Source: Hyalangium versicolor
GTDB taxonomy: Bacteria > Myxococcota > Myxococcia > Myxococcales > Myxococcaceae
DNA length: 64,000 nucleotides
Assembly (NCBI RefSeq): GCF_020103695.1
Contig: NZ_JAHXBF010000001.1
Coordinates: 911,607-975,606 of the forward strand
Direction: 5' to 3'
How positions within the stretch are numbered: the stretch's first letter is position 1; the number at the start of each line of letters is the position of its first letter. The notes under the pieces are model-generated. The model saw nothing but the letters and a program-made list of their open reading frames with translations. It did no database searches and was not told the DNA's origin. Both the position numbers and the translations under genes were made by a program. Of the stretch, positions 23,637-32,143 are shown one piece after another.

Positions 23637-26066
23637 ATGGATCACCTATTCCAGGATGCGCGGTACGCGCTGCGCTTGCTTCGCAAGACTCCGGGCTTCG
23701 CGCTGGCGGCGGTGCTGGCACTGGCGCTCGGTATCGGCGCGAACAGCGCCGTGTTCAGCGTGGTGAACGGCGTGCTGCTGCGGCCGCTGCCCTTCTCCGA
23801 GCCGGAGCGGCTCGTGCGCATCTTCGGCAACCTGCCCTCGATCGGGCTGGAGCGCATTCCGGCCTCCGCGCTGGAGTATCGGGACTTCCAGGAGCGGCCG
23901 CGGGCGCTGTCCTCCGTGGCGGCTTATGTGGATAACGACGTGACGCTTACGGGGCAGGACATGCCCGAGCGTCTGCGCGCCATCCTGGCCTCTCCGTCAT
24001 TGCTGCCCACGCTCGGCGTGTCCCCGATGATGGGACGCGGCTTCAACCCGGAGGAGGAGACGCCGGGCCGGGATCAGGTGGTCATCCTCACGCATCGGTT
24101 GTGGCGCGGGCGCTTCGGCGCCAACCCAAACATCCTGGGCACGACGCTGAGCCTGGATGGACGGCCCTTCACGGTGGTGGGAGTGCTGCCCGACGGCTTC
24201 GAGTATCCCCAGCAGACGGATCTCTACATCCCCTTTGCGCCCACGCCGGAGCTGCTCGTGCCCACGGCCCGTGGCCAGCGCTTCCTGGATGTGGTGGGCC
24301 GCTTGAAGCCCGGGGTGACGGTGGACGCTGCCCGGCGGGACCTGGAGCGCGTGACGGCGGAGGTGCTGGCGGCAAACCCCGGTGGGTACGGCACGAAGGC
24401 CGGGTGGGCGGTTTCCGTGGTGTCCATGGAGGAGCAGACGGTGGGTGGGGTGCGCTCCACGCTGTGGCTGCTGCTGGGCGCGGTGGGCTTCGTGCTGCTC
24501 ATCGCGTGCACCAACGTGGCGAACCTGCTGCTGGCCCGAGCCGCGGCTCGCACCCGGGAGATCTCAATCCGCGCGGCGTTGGGGGCTGGGCGAGGGCGGT
24601 TGATGACGCAGTTCCTGACGGAGAGCCTGGTGCTCTCGCTTACGGGTGGGGTGCTCGGGCTGCTGATGGCGATGTGGGGCGTGGATGTGCTGCTGGCCAT
24701 GATCGGTGATGGGCTGCCGAGGGTCTCCGAGATCCGGTTGGACGGCGGGGTGGTCCTGTTCACCGCGGGCATCTCGGTGCTGACGGGGGTGCTCTTCGGC
24801 CTGGTCCCCGCGCTCCAGGCGAGCCGCGCGGATCTGCACGGTGCCATGCGCGAGGGAGACCGGGGGACGGCGGGGCACGGCTCAGGGCGGGTGCGCGCCG
24901 TGTTGGTGGTGTCCCAAGTGGCGCTGGCGCTGGTGCTGCTGGTGGGCGCGGGCCTGTTCCTGCGCAGCTTCGTGGAACTGCAGAAGGTGGATGCGGGCTT
25001 CGATCCCCAGGGCGTCCTCACCACTCGGCTGTCGCTGCCCCAGGAGCGCTATGGCGAGGCGTCCAAGCGTGCCGCGACACTTCAGGAGATCCTGTCGCGG
25101 GCGCAGGCGGTGCCCGGTGTGGAGGCAGCGGGTCTGGCCACGATCCTGCCGCTCACCGCCCACAGTGACTGGACCACCGAGATCGATGGCAAGCCCATGG
25201 CTCCGAATGATCCGCCGCCTCCGGCCGTGGAGTACCGGGTCGTGAGCGCGGACTACTACAAGGTCCTCCGCGTGCCGCTGATCCAGGGGCGGACGCTCGC
25301 GGACTCGGACAGCTTCGATGCGCCTCGCGCGGTGGTCATCAACGAGACGGCGGCACGGATCCTCTTCCCCGGCGAGGCCGCGCTCGGCCAGCGCATCCGG
25401 CCCCAGAGCAGCGCGAAGGAGCAGCCGTGGGCCACGGTGGTGGGCATCGTGAAGGACGTGAGGGAGTGGGGGCTGGACGTGCCCGCGCGGCCCACTGCCT
25501 ATTACTCGGTGTTGCAGCAGCCGAAGTTGAGCGTGTACCTGGTGGTGCGGACGCACCAGAAGCCGGAGTCGCTGCTGGCCTCGTTGCAGGCGGAACTGCG
25601 CACGGTGGACCGCGACCTGCCGCTGTATGACGTGGCACCGATGGAGGCGGTGGTGGATGGCTCGGTGGCCCAGCGCCGTTTCTCGATGGTGCTGCTGGTG
25701 TTGTTCGCGGGTGTGGCGGTGGTGCTGGCCTCACTGGGCATCTACGGCGTCATCTCGTACACGGTGACGCAGCGAACGCGGGAGCTGGGAATCCGCATGG
25801 CGCTGGGCGCTCGGCAGGTGGATGTGCTGGGATTGGTGGTGGGGCAGGGCATGCGGCTGACGCTGGTGGGAGTGGGCGTGGGCCTGCTGCTGTCGCTGGG
25901 GCTGGGCCGACTGTTGAGCGCGCTGCTGTATGGGGTGCAGGCGCATGATCCGTTGACGTTTGCAGGAGTGGGGGCGCTGCTGGCGGGAGTCGCGCTTCTG
26001 GCCAGTTGGCTGCCTGCGCGCCGTGCGGCGAAGGTGGACCCCGCACTCACCCTGCGAGCGGAGTGA
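23637..26066 (+). CDS. duplicated MacB-like permease (ADOP family), copy 1
   Basis: 809 residues made of two MacB_PCD/FtsX units. It opens with the family's DARYALRLLRKTPGFALAAV and GIGANSAVFSVVNGVLLRPL, followed by a large periplasmic domain, three membrane helices (about 275-400), a second periplasmic domain (about 430-690), and a last FtsX helix set ending in SWLPARRAAKVDPALTLRAE. The architecture matches the acidobacterial duplicated orphan permeases, common in myxobacteria. The last third is nearly identical to copy 2 (26072-28501). Substrate unknown; lipids, peptides or toxic compounds are typical of MacB systems. Confidence 0.88.
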   Translation: MDHLFQDARYALRLLRKTPGFALAAVLALALGIGANSAVFSVVNGVLLRPLPFSEPERLVRIFGNLPSIGLERIPASALEYRDFQERPRALSSVAAYVDNDVTLTGQDMPERLRAILASPSLLPTLGVSPMMGRGFNPEEETPGRDQVVILTHRLWRGRFGANPNILGTTLSLDGRPFTVVGVLPDGFEYPQQTDLYIPFAPTPELLVPTARGQRFLDVVGRLKPGVTVDAARRDLERVTAEVLAANPGGYGTKAGWAVSVVSMEEQTVGGVRSTLWLLLGAVGFVLLIACTNVANLLLARAAARTREISIRAALGAGRGRLMTQFLTESLVLSLTGGVLGLLMAMWGVDVLLAMIGDGLPRVSEIRLDGGVVLFTAGISVLTGVLFGLVPALQASRADLHGAMREGDRGTAGHGSGRVRAVLVVSQVALALVLLVGAGLFLRSFVELQKVDAGFDPQGVLTTRLSLPQERYGEASKRAATLQEILSRAQAVPGVEAAGLATILPLTAHSDWTTEIDGKPMAPNDPPPPAVEYRVVSADYYKVLRVPLIQGRTLADSDSFDAPRAVVINETAARILFPGEAALGQRIRPQSSAKEQPWATVVGIVKDVREWGLDVPARPTAYYSVLQQPKLSVYLVVRTHQKPESLLASLQAELRTVDRDLPLYDVAPMEAVVDGSVAQRRFSMVLLVLFAGVAVVLASLGIYGVISYTVTQRTRELGIRMALGARQVDVLGLVVGQGMRLTLVGVGVGLLLSLGLGRLLSALLYGVQAHDPLTFAGVGALLAGVALLASWLPARRAAKVDPALTLRAE
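25570..26066 (+). repeat. 3' end shared with the second permease gene, copy A
   Basis: This about 497-base stretch is nearly identical to 28005-28501 (offset 2435, no gaps seen). The last about 129 residues differ at only two positions, and the final about 120 bases appear identical, whereas the first halves of the two genes are clearly diverged. This fits gene conversion. Confidence 0.8.
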
Positions 26067-26071
26067 CGAGC

Positions 26072-28501
26072 ATGGACACCTTCCTCCAGGATTTGCGCTA
26101 CGCCCTGCGTGGGCTGCTGCGAGACCGGAGCTTCACGCTCGTGGCGGTGCTGACGCTGGCGCTGGGGATCGGCGCCAACAGCGCGGTCTTCAGCGTGGTG
26201 AATGGGGTGCTGCTGCGCCCGTTGCCTTTCCCCGAGCCGGACCAGCTGGTGCGCATCTATGACAACTTCCATGCGAATGGCCTGAAGCAGATCCCGGTCT
26301 CGGTGCTCGAGTACCGCGATTTTCGCGAGCGGGCGAAGACACTGGCCTCGACCGCGATCTTCACGGATACGGACGTGACGCTCACGGGGCAGGACATGCC
26401 CGAGCGCCTGCGCGCCGTCAGCGCAACCGCCTCGTTCTTCCCCACGCTGGGCGTGACACCCTTCCTGGGCCGTTCCTTCACCGAAGAGGAGGAGACGCCG
26501 GGCCGGGAGCGGGTGGTCGTCCTCTCGCACCGCTTGTGGCGCGGGCGCTTCGGGGCCAATCCCCACATCCTGGGCACGACCCTCACCCTCAACGGACAAC
26601 CCTTCACCGTGGTGGGGGTGTTGCCCGAGCGCTTCGAGTACCCACAGGACAGGGATCTCTACATCCCGTACGTGCCGCCCGAGAACCTGCTCCTGCCGGA
26701 CTTCCGAAGCTGGCGCTTCCTGGACGTGGTGGGCCGCCTGAAGCCTGGCGTGACGCCGGATGCCGCTCAGCGGGACATGGACCGCGTGGCGGCGGAGATC
26801 CAGCAGTCCTTCCCGGACAAGTACCGGCAGGGCAGCGGGTGGGCCATCTCCGTGATCACCTTGCAAGAGGAGGTGGTGGGAGAGGTCCGCAAGACGCTGT
26901 GGGTGCTGCTGGGAGCGGTGAGCTTCGTGCTGCTCATTGCCTGTATCAACGTGGCCAACCTGCTGCTGGTCCGGGCGACGGCGCGCAGCCGGGAGCTCTC
27001 CATTCGCGCGGCGCTCGGGGCCGTCCGGCGGCGCTTGGTGCGCCAGTTCTTCACCGAGAGTCTCCTGCTCGCTGTCTCCGGAGGTGTCCTGGGCCTGCTG
27101 CTGGCGATGTGGGGCCTGGATGCGCTGCTGGCCCTGACCCGAGACAACCTGCCGCGCGTCGCGGACGTGCACCTGGACGGCGGGGTGATGCTGTTCACCC
27201 TGGGGACCTCGGTGCTGACGGGGCTGTTGTTCGGATTGATCCCCGCGCTCCAGGCGAGCCGCGTCGATCTGCAGGGGGCGATGCGCCGAGGGCCGCAAGG
27301 CAAGGGAGGGCGGGGTTCGGGCGCCATGCGCGCCTTGCTGGTGGTCTCGCAGGTGGCGTTGGCGCTGGTGCTGCTCGCGGGAGCGGGCCTGTTCCTGCGC
27401 AGCTTCATGGCGCTGCGGGCAGTGGATGCCGGCTTCGAGTCCCAGGGCATCCTCACCGCGCGTCTGTCGCTGGCCTCGGATCGGTATCGCGAGCCAGTCC
27501 AGCGTGCCGCGATGATGAGCACCTTCCTGGAGCGAGTGCGAGCGGTACCCGGGGTGGAGATGGCGGGGCTGACCTCGGTGTTGCCGCTCAGGGGCCGCGT
27601 GTCCTGGGGCTACGAGTTGGAGGGCGAGGAGCCCAGTGCTCCGGGTGTGAAGCACCCGTCGATGGAGTACCGGGCGGTGAGCGCGGACTACCACAAGGCG
27701 CTGCGAATCCCGCTGCTGCGGGGAAGGCTGCTCGCGGACTCGGATGCCTTCGGCGCTCCTCTGGCGGTGGTGATCAACGAGACGATGGCCCGGCTTGCCT
27801 TCCCAGGGAAGGATCCGCTCGGCCAGCGGATGCGGCTCCGCAGCAACGATCATGACGCGCCGTGGGCCACGGTGGTGGGAATCGTGAAGGACGTGAGGGA
27901 GTGGGGGCTGGATGTCCCTGCTCGCGCGACTTCCTATTTCTCCGTGACGCAGCAGGCTCCCACGTCGACGTATCTGGTGGTGAGGACGCAGCAGCGGCCC
28001 GAGTCGCTGCTGGCCTCGCTGCAGGCGGAGCTGCGCACGGTGGACCGCGACCTGCCACTGTATAGCGTGACGCCCATGGATGCGGTGGTGGATGACTCGG
28101 TGGCCCAGCGCCGCTTCTCGATGGTGCTGTTGATGCTGTTCGCGGGTGTGGCGGTGGTGCTGGCCTCGCTGGGCATCTACGGCGTCATCTCGTACACGGT
28201 GACGCAGCGAACGCGGGAGCTGGGGATCCGCATGGCGCTGGGAGCTCGGCAGGTGGATGTTTTGGGGTTGGTGGTGGGGCAGGGGATGCGGCTGACGCTG
28301 GTGGGAGTGGCAGTGGGCCTGCTGCTGTCGCTGGGGCTGGGTCGTCTGTTGAGCGCGCTGCTGTATGGAGTGCAGGCGCATGATCCGTTGACGTTTGCAG
28401 GAGTGGGGGCGCTGCTGGCGGGAGTCGCGCTTCTGGCCAGTTGGCTGCCTGCGCGCCGTGCGGCGAAGGTGGACCCCGCACTCACCCTGCGAGCGGAGTA
28501 A
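26072..28501 (+). CDS. duplicated MacB-like permease (ADOP family), copy 2
   Basis: 809 residues from ATG 26072 (MDTFLQDLRYALRGLLRDRS), five bases after the stop of copy 1; frames starting earlier overlap copy 1. Same layout: GIGANSAVFSVVNGVLLRPL, two periplasmic domains and two FtsX helix sets. The periplasmic domains differ clearly from copy 1, so the two may form a heterodimer or handle different ligands, while the C-terminal helices are almost the same. It is co-transcribed with both ATPases and the adaptor. Confidence 0.88.
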   Translation: MDTFLQDLRYALRGLLRDRSFTLVAVLTLALGIGANSAVFSVVNGVLLRPLPFPEPDQLVRIYDNFHANGLKQIPVSVLEYRDFRERAKTLASTAIFTDTDVTLTGQDMPERLRAVSATASFFPTLGVTPFLGRSFTEEEETPGRERVVVLSHRLWRGRFGANPHILGTTLTLNGQPFTVVGVLPERFEYPQDRDLYIPYVPPENLLLPDFRSWRFLDVVGRLKPGVTPDAAQRDMDRVAAEIQQSFPDKYRQGSGWAISVITLQEEVVGEVRKTLWVLLGAVSFVLLIACINVANLLLVRATARSRELSIRAALGAVRRRLVRQFFTESLLLAVSGGVLGLLLAMWGLDALLALTRDNLPRVADVHLDGGVMLFTLGTSVLTGLLFGLIPALQASRVDLQGAMRRGPQGKGGRGSGAMRALLVVSQVALALVLLAGAGLFLRSFMALRAVDAGFESQGILTARLSLASDRYREPVQRAAMMSTFLERVRAVPGVEMAGLTSVLPLRGRVSWGYELEGEEPSAPGVKHPSMEYRAVSADYHKALRIPLLRGRLLADSDAFGAPLAVVINETMARLAFPGKDPLGQRMRLRSNDHDAPWATVVGIVKDVREWGLDVPARATSYFSVTQQAPTSTYLVVRTQQRPESLLASLQAELRTVDRDLPLYSVTPMDAVVDDSVAQRRFSMVLLMLFAGVAVVLASLGIYGVISYTVTQRTRELGIRMALGARQVDVLGLVVGQGMRLTLVGVAVGLLLSLGLGRLLSALLYGVQAHDPLTFAGVGALLAGVALLASWLPARRAAKVDPALTLRAE
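28005..28501 (+). repeat. 3' end shared with the first permease gene, copy B
   Basis: Partner of the repeat at 25570-26066; the two ends have kept or regained near identity in DNA. Confidence 0.8.
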
Positions 28502-28507
28502 ACACCT

Positions 28508-29188
28508 ATGTCCCAACCTCTCATCTCCTTGCGCAACGTCGAGAAGTCCTACCCCATCGCGGGCGGACGGGTCTGGGTGCTGCGCCGCATCCAACTCGAC
28601 GTGCAGCCCGGCGAGTTCGTCACGCTCATGGGCCCCTCGGGCGCGGGCAAGTCCACGCTGCTGTCCATCCTGGGCATGCTCGATGCCGAGTGGACGGGCG
28701 AGTTCCTGCTGGAAGGCCGGGCCGTGCACTCGATGAAGCCCAAGGAGCGGGCGGAGCTGGCCAAGAGCACCATCGGCTTCGTCTTCCAGCAGTACCACCT
28801 GCTGGACGGGCTCACTGTCGCGGAGAACCTGGAGGTGCCGCTCTCGTACCGCAACCTCAAGCGCTCCGAGCGCGAGGCACTGGTGGGAGACATGCTGGAC
28901 CGCTTCCAACTGGTGGGGAAGAAGGACCTGTACCCCAACCAGCTCTCCGGCGGGCAGCAGCAGGTGGTGGGCATCGCTCGGGCCCTGATCGCCAGCCCGA
29001 AGATGCTGCTGGCGGACGAGCCCACGGGCAACCTGCACTCGGCGCAGGCCAAGCAGATCATGGAGATGTTCCAGGCCCTCAACCGCACGGGCACCACGGT
29101 GGTGCAGGTGACGCACTCCGAGGCGAACGCCGCCTATGGGAGCCGCGTCGTGCAGATGGCCGATGGTTGGATCCAGGAGTCCCGCTGA
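28508..29188 (+). CDS. LolD/MacB-type ABC transporter ATPase
   Basis: 226 residues starting six bases after the copy 2 permease stop. Walker [11 protein letters not shown]-loop [11 protein letters not shown], signature [13 protein letters not shown], Walker [13 protein letters not shown] (His where Asp is usual in DEPTGNLD) and switch His [11 protein letters not shown] are visible. It is the second ATPase in one operon with two permeases; either each permease has its own ATPase or the complex is mixed. The signature has QVV in place of the common QRV. Confidence 0.9.
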   Translation: MSQPLISLRNVEKSYPIAGGRVWVLRRIQLDVQPGEFVTLMGPSGAGKSTLLSILGMLDAEWTGEFLLEGRAVHSMKPKERAELAKSTIGFVFQQYHLLDGLTVAENLEVPLSYRNLKRSEREALVGDMLDRFQLVGKKDLYPNQLSGGQQQVVGIARALIASPKMLLADEPTGNLHSAQAKQIMEMFQALNRTGTTVVQVTHSEANAAYGSRVVQMADGWIQESR

Positions 29189-29248
29189 AATCGCGTTCCC
29201 CCACCACGTGGGGCTTCTGGCAGAGTCTTCTTTCCCCAGGAAAACGCC

Positions 29249-30673
29249 GTGTCCGAAACTGTTCCCCCAGCCCCTGACAGCGCTCCCCGTCCGGATGTCG
29301 ATGCACGGCCGCGCATCCTCGTCGCCGACGATCAGGTCGACGTGCTTGAGGCGCTGCGCCTGTTGCTGAAGCGGGACGGGTACATGGTGCTCACGGCCCA
29401 GTCCCCAGCGGGCGTGCTCGCCACGCTCGAGGCCGAGGACGTGGACGTGCTGCTGATGGACCTCAACTACGCCCGCGATACCACCTCGGGGCGCGAGGGG
29501 TTGGATCTGCTCGCCCGCGTGAGGCAGATGGACACGGCGCTCCCGGTGCTGGTGATGACGGCGTGGGGCAGCGTGGAGGGGGCGGTCGAGGCCATGCGCG
29601 CGGGCGCTCGGGACTATGTGCAGAAGCCGTGGGACAACACGCGGCTGCTCACGCTGGTGCGCACGCAGCTGGAGCTGAGACGGGCGCTGAAGCGCTCCCG
29701 GCGGCTGGAGGAGGAGAACACCCACCTGAAGCGAGGGGGAGAGCGGCCTTCCTTCCTCGCCGAGTCGCGCCCCATGCAGGCGGTGCGGCGCCTGGTGGAG
29801 CGCGTGGCACCGTCGGGAGCCAACGTCCTCATCACCGGCGAGCACGGCACGGGCAAGGAAGTGGTGGCGCGCTGGCTCCACGCGGCCTCGGGGCGTCCGG
29901 ACAGCGCCTTCGTGGCGGTCAACTCGGGCGGACTGTCCGAGGGCGTCTTCGAGAGCGAGCTGTTCGGCCACGTGAAGGGCGCCTTCACGGATGCGAAGAC
30001 GGATCGCATCGGCTGCTTCGAGCTGGCCGACGGCGGCATCCTCTTCCTGGATGAGATCGGCAACATGCCGCTCACGCAGCAGGCCAAGTTGCTGCGCGTG
30101 CTGCAGACGGGCGAGCTGCATCCGGTGGGCTCCTCGAAGGTGCGCCGGGTGTCGGTGCGGGTTGTCTCAGCGACGAACGTGGATCTGGCCAAGGCGGTGG
30201 CCGAGGGCCGCTTCCGTGAGGACCTGCTCTACCGGCTGAACACGGTGGAGGTGCAATTGCCGCCGCTGCGAGACAGGCGCGAGGACATCCCGGTGCTGGC
30301 CGCGCACTTCCTGGCCGAGCAGGGCCGCCGTTACGGACGTGGGGCGATGCGCTTCTCCCAGGGTGCCTTGGAGGCGCTGATGGCCTACTCGTGGCCGGGC
30401 AACGTGCGCGAGCTGGAGCACACGGTGGAGCGCGCGCTGCTCATGGCCAGCGGGGACGAGGTGACGCCGGAGGATCTGCTCCTGCGCCGCGCCAGCCGCG
30501 AGGGTCCGTCCCGCCTGGAGGAGATGACGTTGGAGGAGGTGGAGCGCTACCTCATCGAGCGGGCGTTGACCCGGAACGAGGGCAACGTGAGTGACGCGGC
30601 GAAGGCGCTCGGGCTGTCGCGCAGCGCGCTGTACCGGAGGATGCAGTACTACGGCATCAAGGGAGCGCGGTGA
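29249..30673 (+). CDS. NtrC-family sigma54-dependent response regulator
   Basis: 474 residues, GTG start with AGGAA upstream. The receiver domain (about 22-140) has ADDQ, phospho-acceptor D71 (LLMDLNY), MTAWGS and KPW. The AAA+ activator domain (about 165-390) has Walker A GEHGTGKE, Walker B GGILFLDEIGNM and arginine-finger region FREDLLYRLN. The sigma54-contact loop reads GAFTDA instead of GAFTGA. A Fis-type HTH (NEGNVSDAAKALGLSRSALYRRM) ends the protein. It overlaps the kinase gene (GTGA) and probably controls the transporter operon in front of it. Confidence 0.92.
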   Translation: MSETVPPAPDSAPRPDVDARPRILVADDQVDVLEALRLLLKRDGYMVLTAQSPAGVLATLEAEDVDVLLMDLNYARDTTSGREGLDLLARVRQMDTALPVLVMTAWGSVEGAVEAMRAGARDYVQKPWDNTRLLTLVRTQLELRRALKRSRRLEEENTHLKRGGERPSFLAESRPMQAVRRLVERVAPSGANVLITGEHGTGKEVVARWLHAASGRPDSAFVAVNSGGLSEGVFESELFGHVKGAFTDAKTDRIGCFELADGGILFLDEIGNMPLTQQAKLLRVLQTGELHPVGSSKVRRVSVRVVSATNVDLAKAVAEGRFREDLLYRLNTVEVQLPPLRDRREDIPVLAAHFLAEQGRRYGRGAMRFSQGALEALMAYSWPGNVRELEHTVERALLMASGDEVTPEDLLLRRASREGPSRLEEMTLEEVERYLIERALTRNEGNVSDAAKALGLSRSALYRRMQYYGIKGAR

Positions 30674-32040
30674 GCGAGCCTCGGAGATCGCTGCCGTACG
30701 ATCTCCGCGTCTTCCTGCTGGCGCTGCTGGCGGGGCTGCCGGGCTCTGCCGCCACATTGGGGCTCCTGTGGACGGGGGACCTGAGCGCCAAGGTGCAGTG
30801 GACGCTCTCGGTGGTGGTGCTGGCGGTGCACCTGGGGGCGGCGTTCGCGGTGCGCGAGCGCGTCTCCCGGCCGCTGCAGACGGTGGCCAACCTGCTGGCC
30901 GCGCTGCGCGAAGGGGACTACTCGGTGCGTGGGCGCGGGGCCCGGCCGGACGATCCCATGGGCGAGGTGCTGATGGAGGTCAACGCCCTGAGCGCCACGC
31001 TGCGCGAGCAGCGCCTGGGAGCCCTGGAGGCGGGCGCGCTGCTGACACAGGTGATCGAGGAGATCGACGTCACGGTGTTGACCTTCGACGCGGAGGGGAC
31101 GCTGCGGTTGGTGAACCGCGCGGGCGAGCGGTTGCTGGGGTTGCCTCGGGCGCACCTGGTGAACAAGGGAGCGGGAACGCTGGGGCTGGCGGAGCTGCTG
31201 GAAGGCACCGTGCCTCGCCGGCTCACGCGCACCTTCTCCGTGGAGGGCGGGCCGTACGAGCTGCGCCGGGGCACGTTCAGGCAGGGGGGGCTGCCACATC
31301 AGTTGGTGGTGCTGACGGACCTGCGGTTGGCGCTGCGCGAGGAGGAGCGCGAGGCCTGGCAGCGGATCGTCCGGGTGCTGAGCCATGAGATCAACAACTC
31401 GCTCACGCCCATCCAGTCCATCGCGGGGGCACTGAAGGACTCGTTGGAGCAGGGGAACCGTCCGCCAGACTGGGAGGAGGACGCGAGGTCCGGGTTGGGG
31501 ATCATCGAGCGGCGCAGTGAGTCGCTGGCGCGCTTCCTGTCGGCCTACGCGAAGCTGGCGAAGCTGCCTCCGCCCCGGCTGGCGCCGCTGGAGTTGGAGT
31601 CCTGGGTGCGGCGGGTGGTGGCGCTGGAGACGCGGCTGCCGGTGGAGGTGCGCCCCGGCCCGGCGCTCACGGTGAGCGGAGACGGAGATCAACTGGAGCA
31701 GTTGCTCATCAACCTGGTTCGCAACGCGGTGGACGCGGCGAGGGAGCGGCAGGGGCGCGTCTGGGTGTCGTGGACGCGGCCCTCGGCGGACGCGGTGGAG
31801 CTGTGGGTGGAGGACGAGGGGCCAGGGTTGGCGAACACGGCCAACCTGTTCGTGCCCTTCTTCACCACGAAGCCGCAGGGCAGCGGGATTGGCCTCGTGC
31901 TGAGCCGGCAGATCGCCGAGGCTCATGGAGGCACCCTGCGCCTGGAGAACCGGACGGAGGGCTCTGGCTGCCGAGCGCGCCTGAGGCTTCCGTTGCAGCT
32001 CACAGGATCTCGCGCGGATGTGGCCTCGCTCCGGGTTTGA
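30670..32040 (+). CDS. NtrY-like membrane sensor histidine kinase
   Basis: 456 residues. Two membrane helices near the N-terminus (FLLALLAGLPGSAATLGLL and VVVLAVHLGAAFAV) enclose only a short loop; then come a HAMP-like segment (VSRPLQTVANLLAALREGDY), a PAS-like domain (about 130-215), the H-box RVLSHEINNSLTPIQ with H239, and a HATPase domain (NLVRNAVDAA, VEDEGPGL, FFTTKPQGSGIGL). The tiny periplasmic loop suggests sensing within the membrane or by the PAS domain. Its GTG overlaps the regulator's stop, so the two form one system. Confidence 0.92.
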   Translation: MSEPRRSLPYDLRVFLLALLAGLPGSAATLGLLWTGDLSAKVQWTLSVVVLAVHLGAAFAVRERVSRPLQTVANLLAALREGDYSVRGRGARPDDPMGEVLMEVNALSATLREQRLGALEAGALLTQVIEEIDVTVLTFDAEGTLRLVNRAGERLLGLPRAHLVNKGAGTLGLAELLEGTVPRRLTRTFSVEGGPYELRRGTFRQGGLPHQLVVLTDLRLALREEEREAWQRIVRVLSHEINNSLTPIQSIAGALKDSLEQGNRPPDWEEDARSGLGIIERRSESLARFLSAYAKLAKLPPPRLAPLELESWVRRVVALETRLPVEVRPGPALTVSGDGDQLEQLLINLVRNAVDAARERQGRVWVSWTRPSADAVELWVEDEGPGLANTANLFVPFFTTKPQGSGIGLVLSRQIAEAHGGTLRLENRTEGSGCRARLRLPLQLTGSRADVASLRV

Positions 32041-32143
32041 GAAACAGAAAATTCTCGCCTGAGCTGTATCTGAGAATGAGACGAAACTTTTAAAAAACCG
32101 AACGGATGATGAAGGGTAGTTACCTACCTTAGGAGCTTTCTGC
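32041..32143. other. AT-rich gap between kinase and repeat-protein genes
   Basis: 103 bases with unusually low GC for this window (for example CTTTTAAAAAAC at 32087-32098). An inverted ATTCTC/GAGAAT pair lies just after the kinase stop and a GGTAG-TTAC-CTACC hairpin at 32115-32128 just before the next ribosome-binding site. It is probably the terminator and promoter region for the following gene, but no clear -35/-10 pair is seen. Confidence 0.4.

Noticed and set aside
25742..30121. 1459-codon minus-strand frame across the transporter and regulator genes
   Set aside because: Antisense open frames are common at this GC content; it has His/Arg/Gln-rich composition, no known motifs, and lies opposite four well-supported genes.
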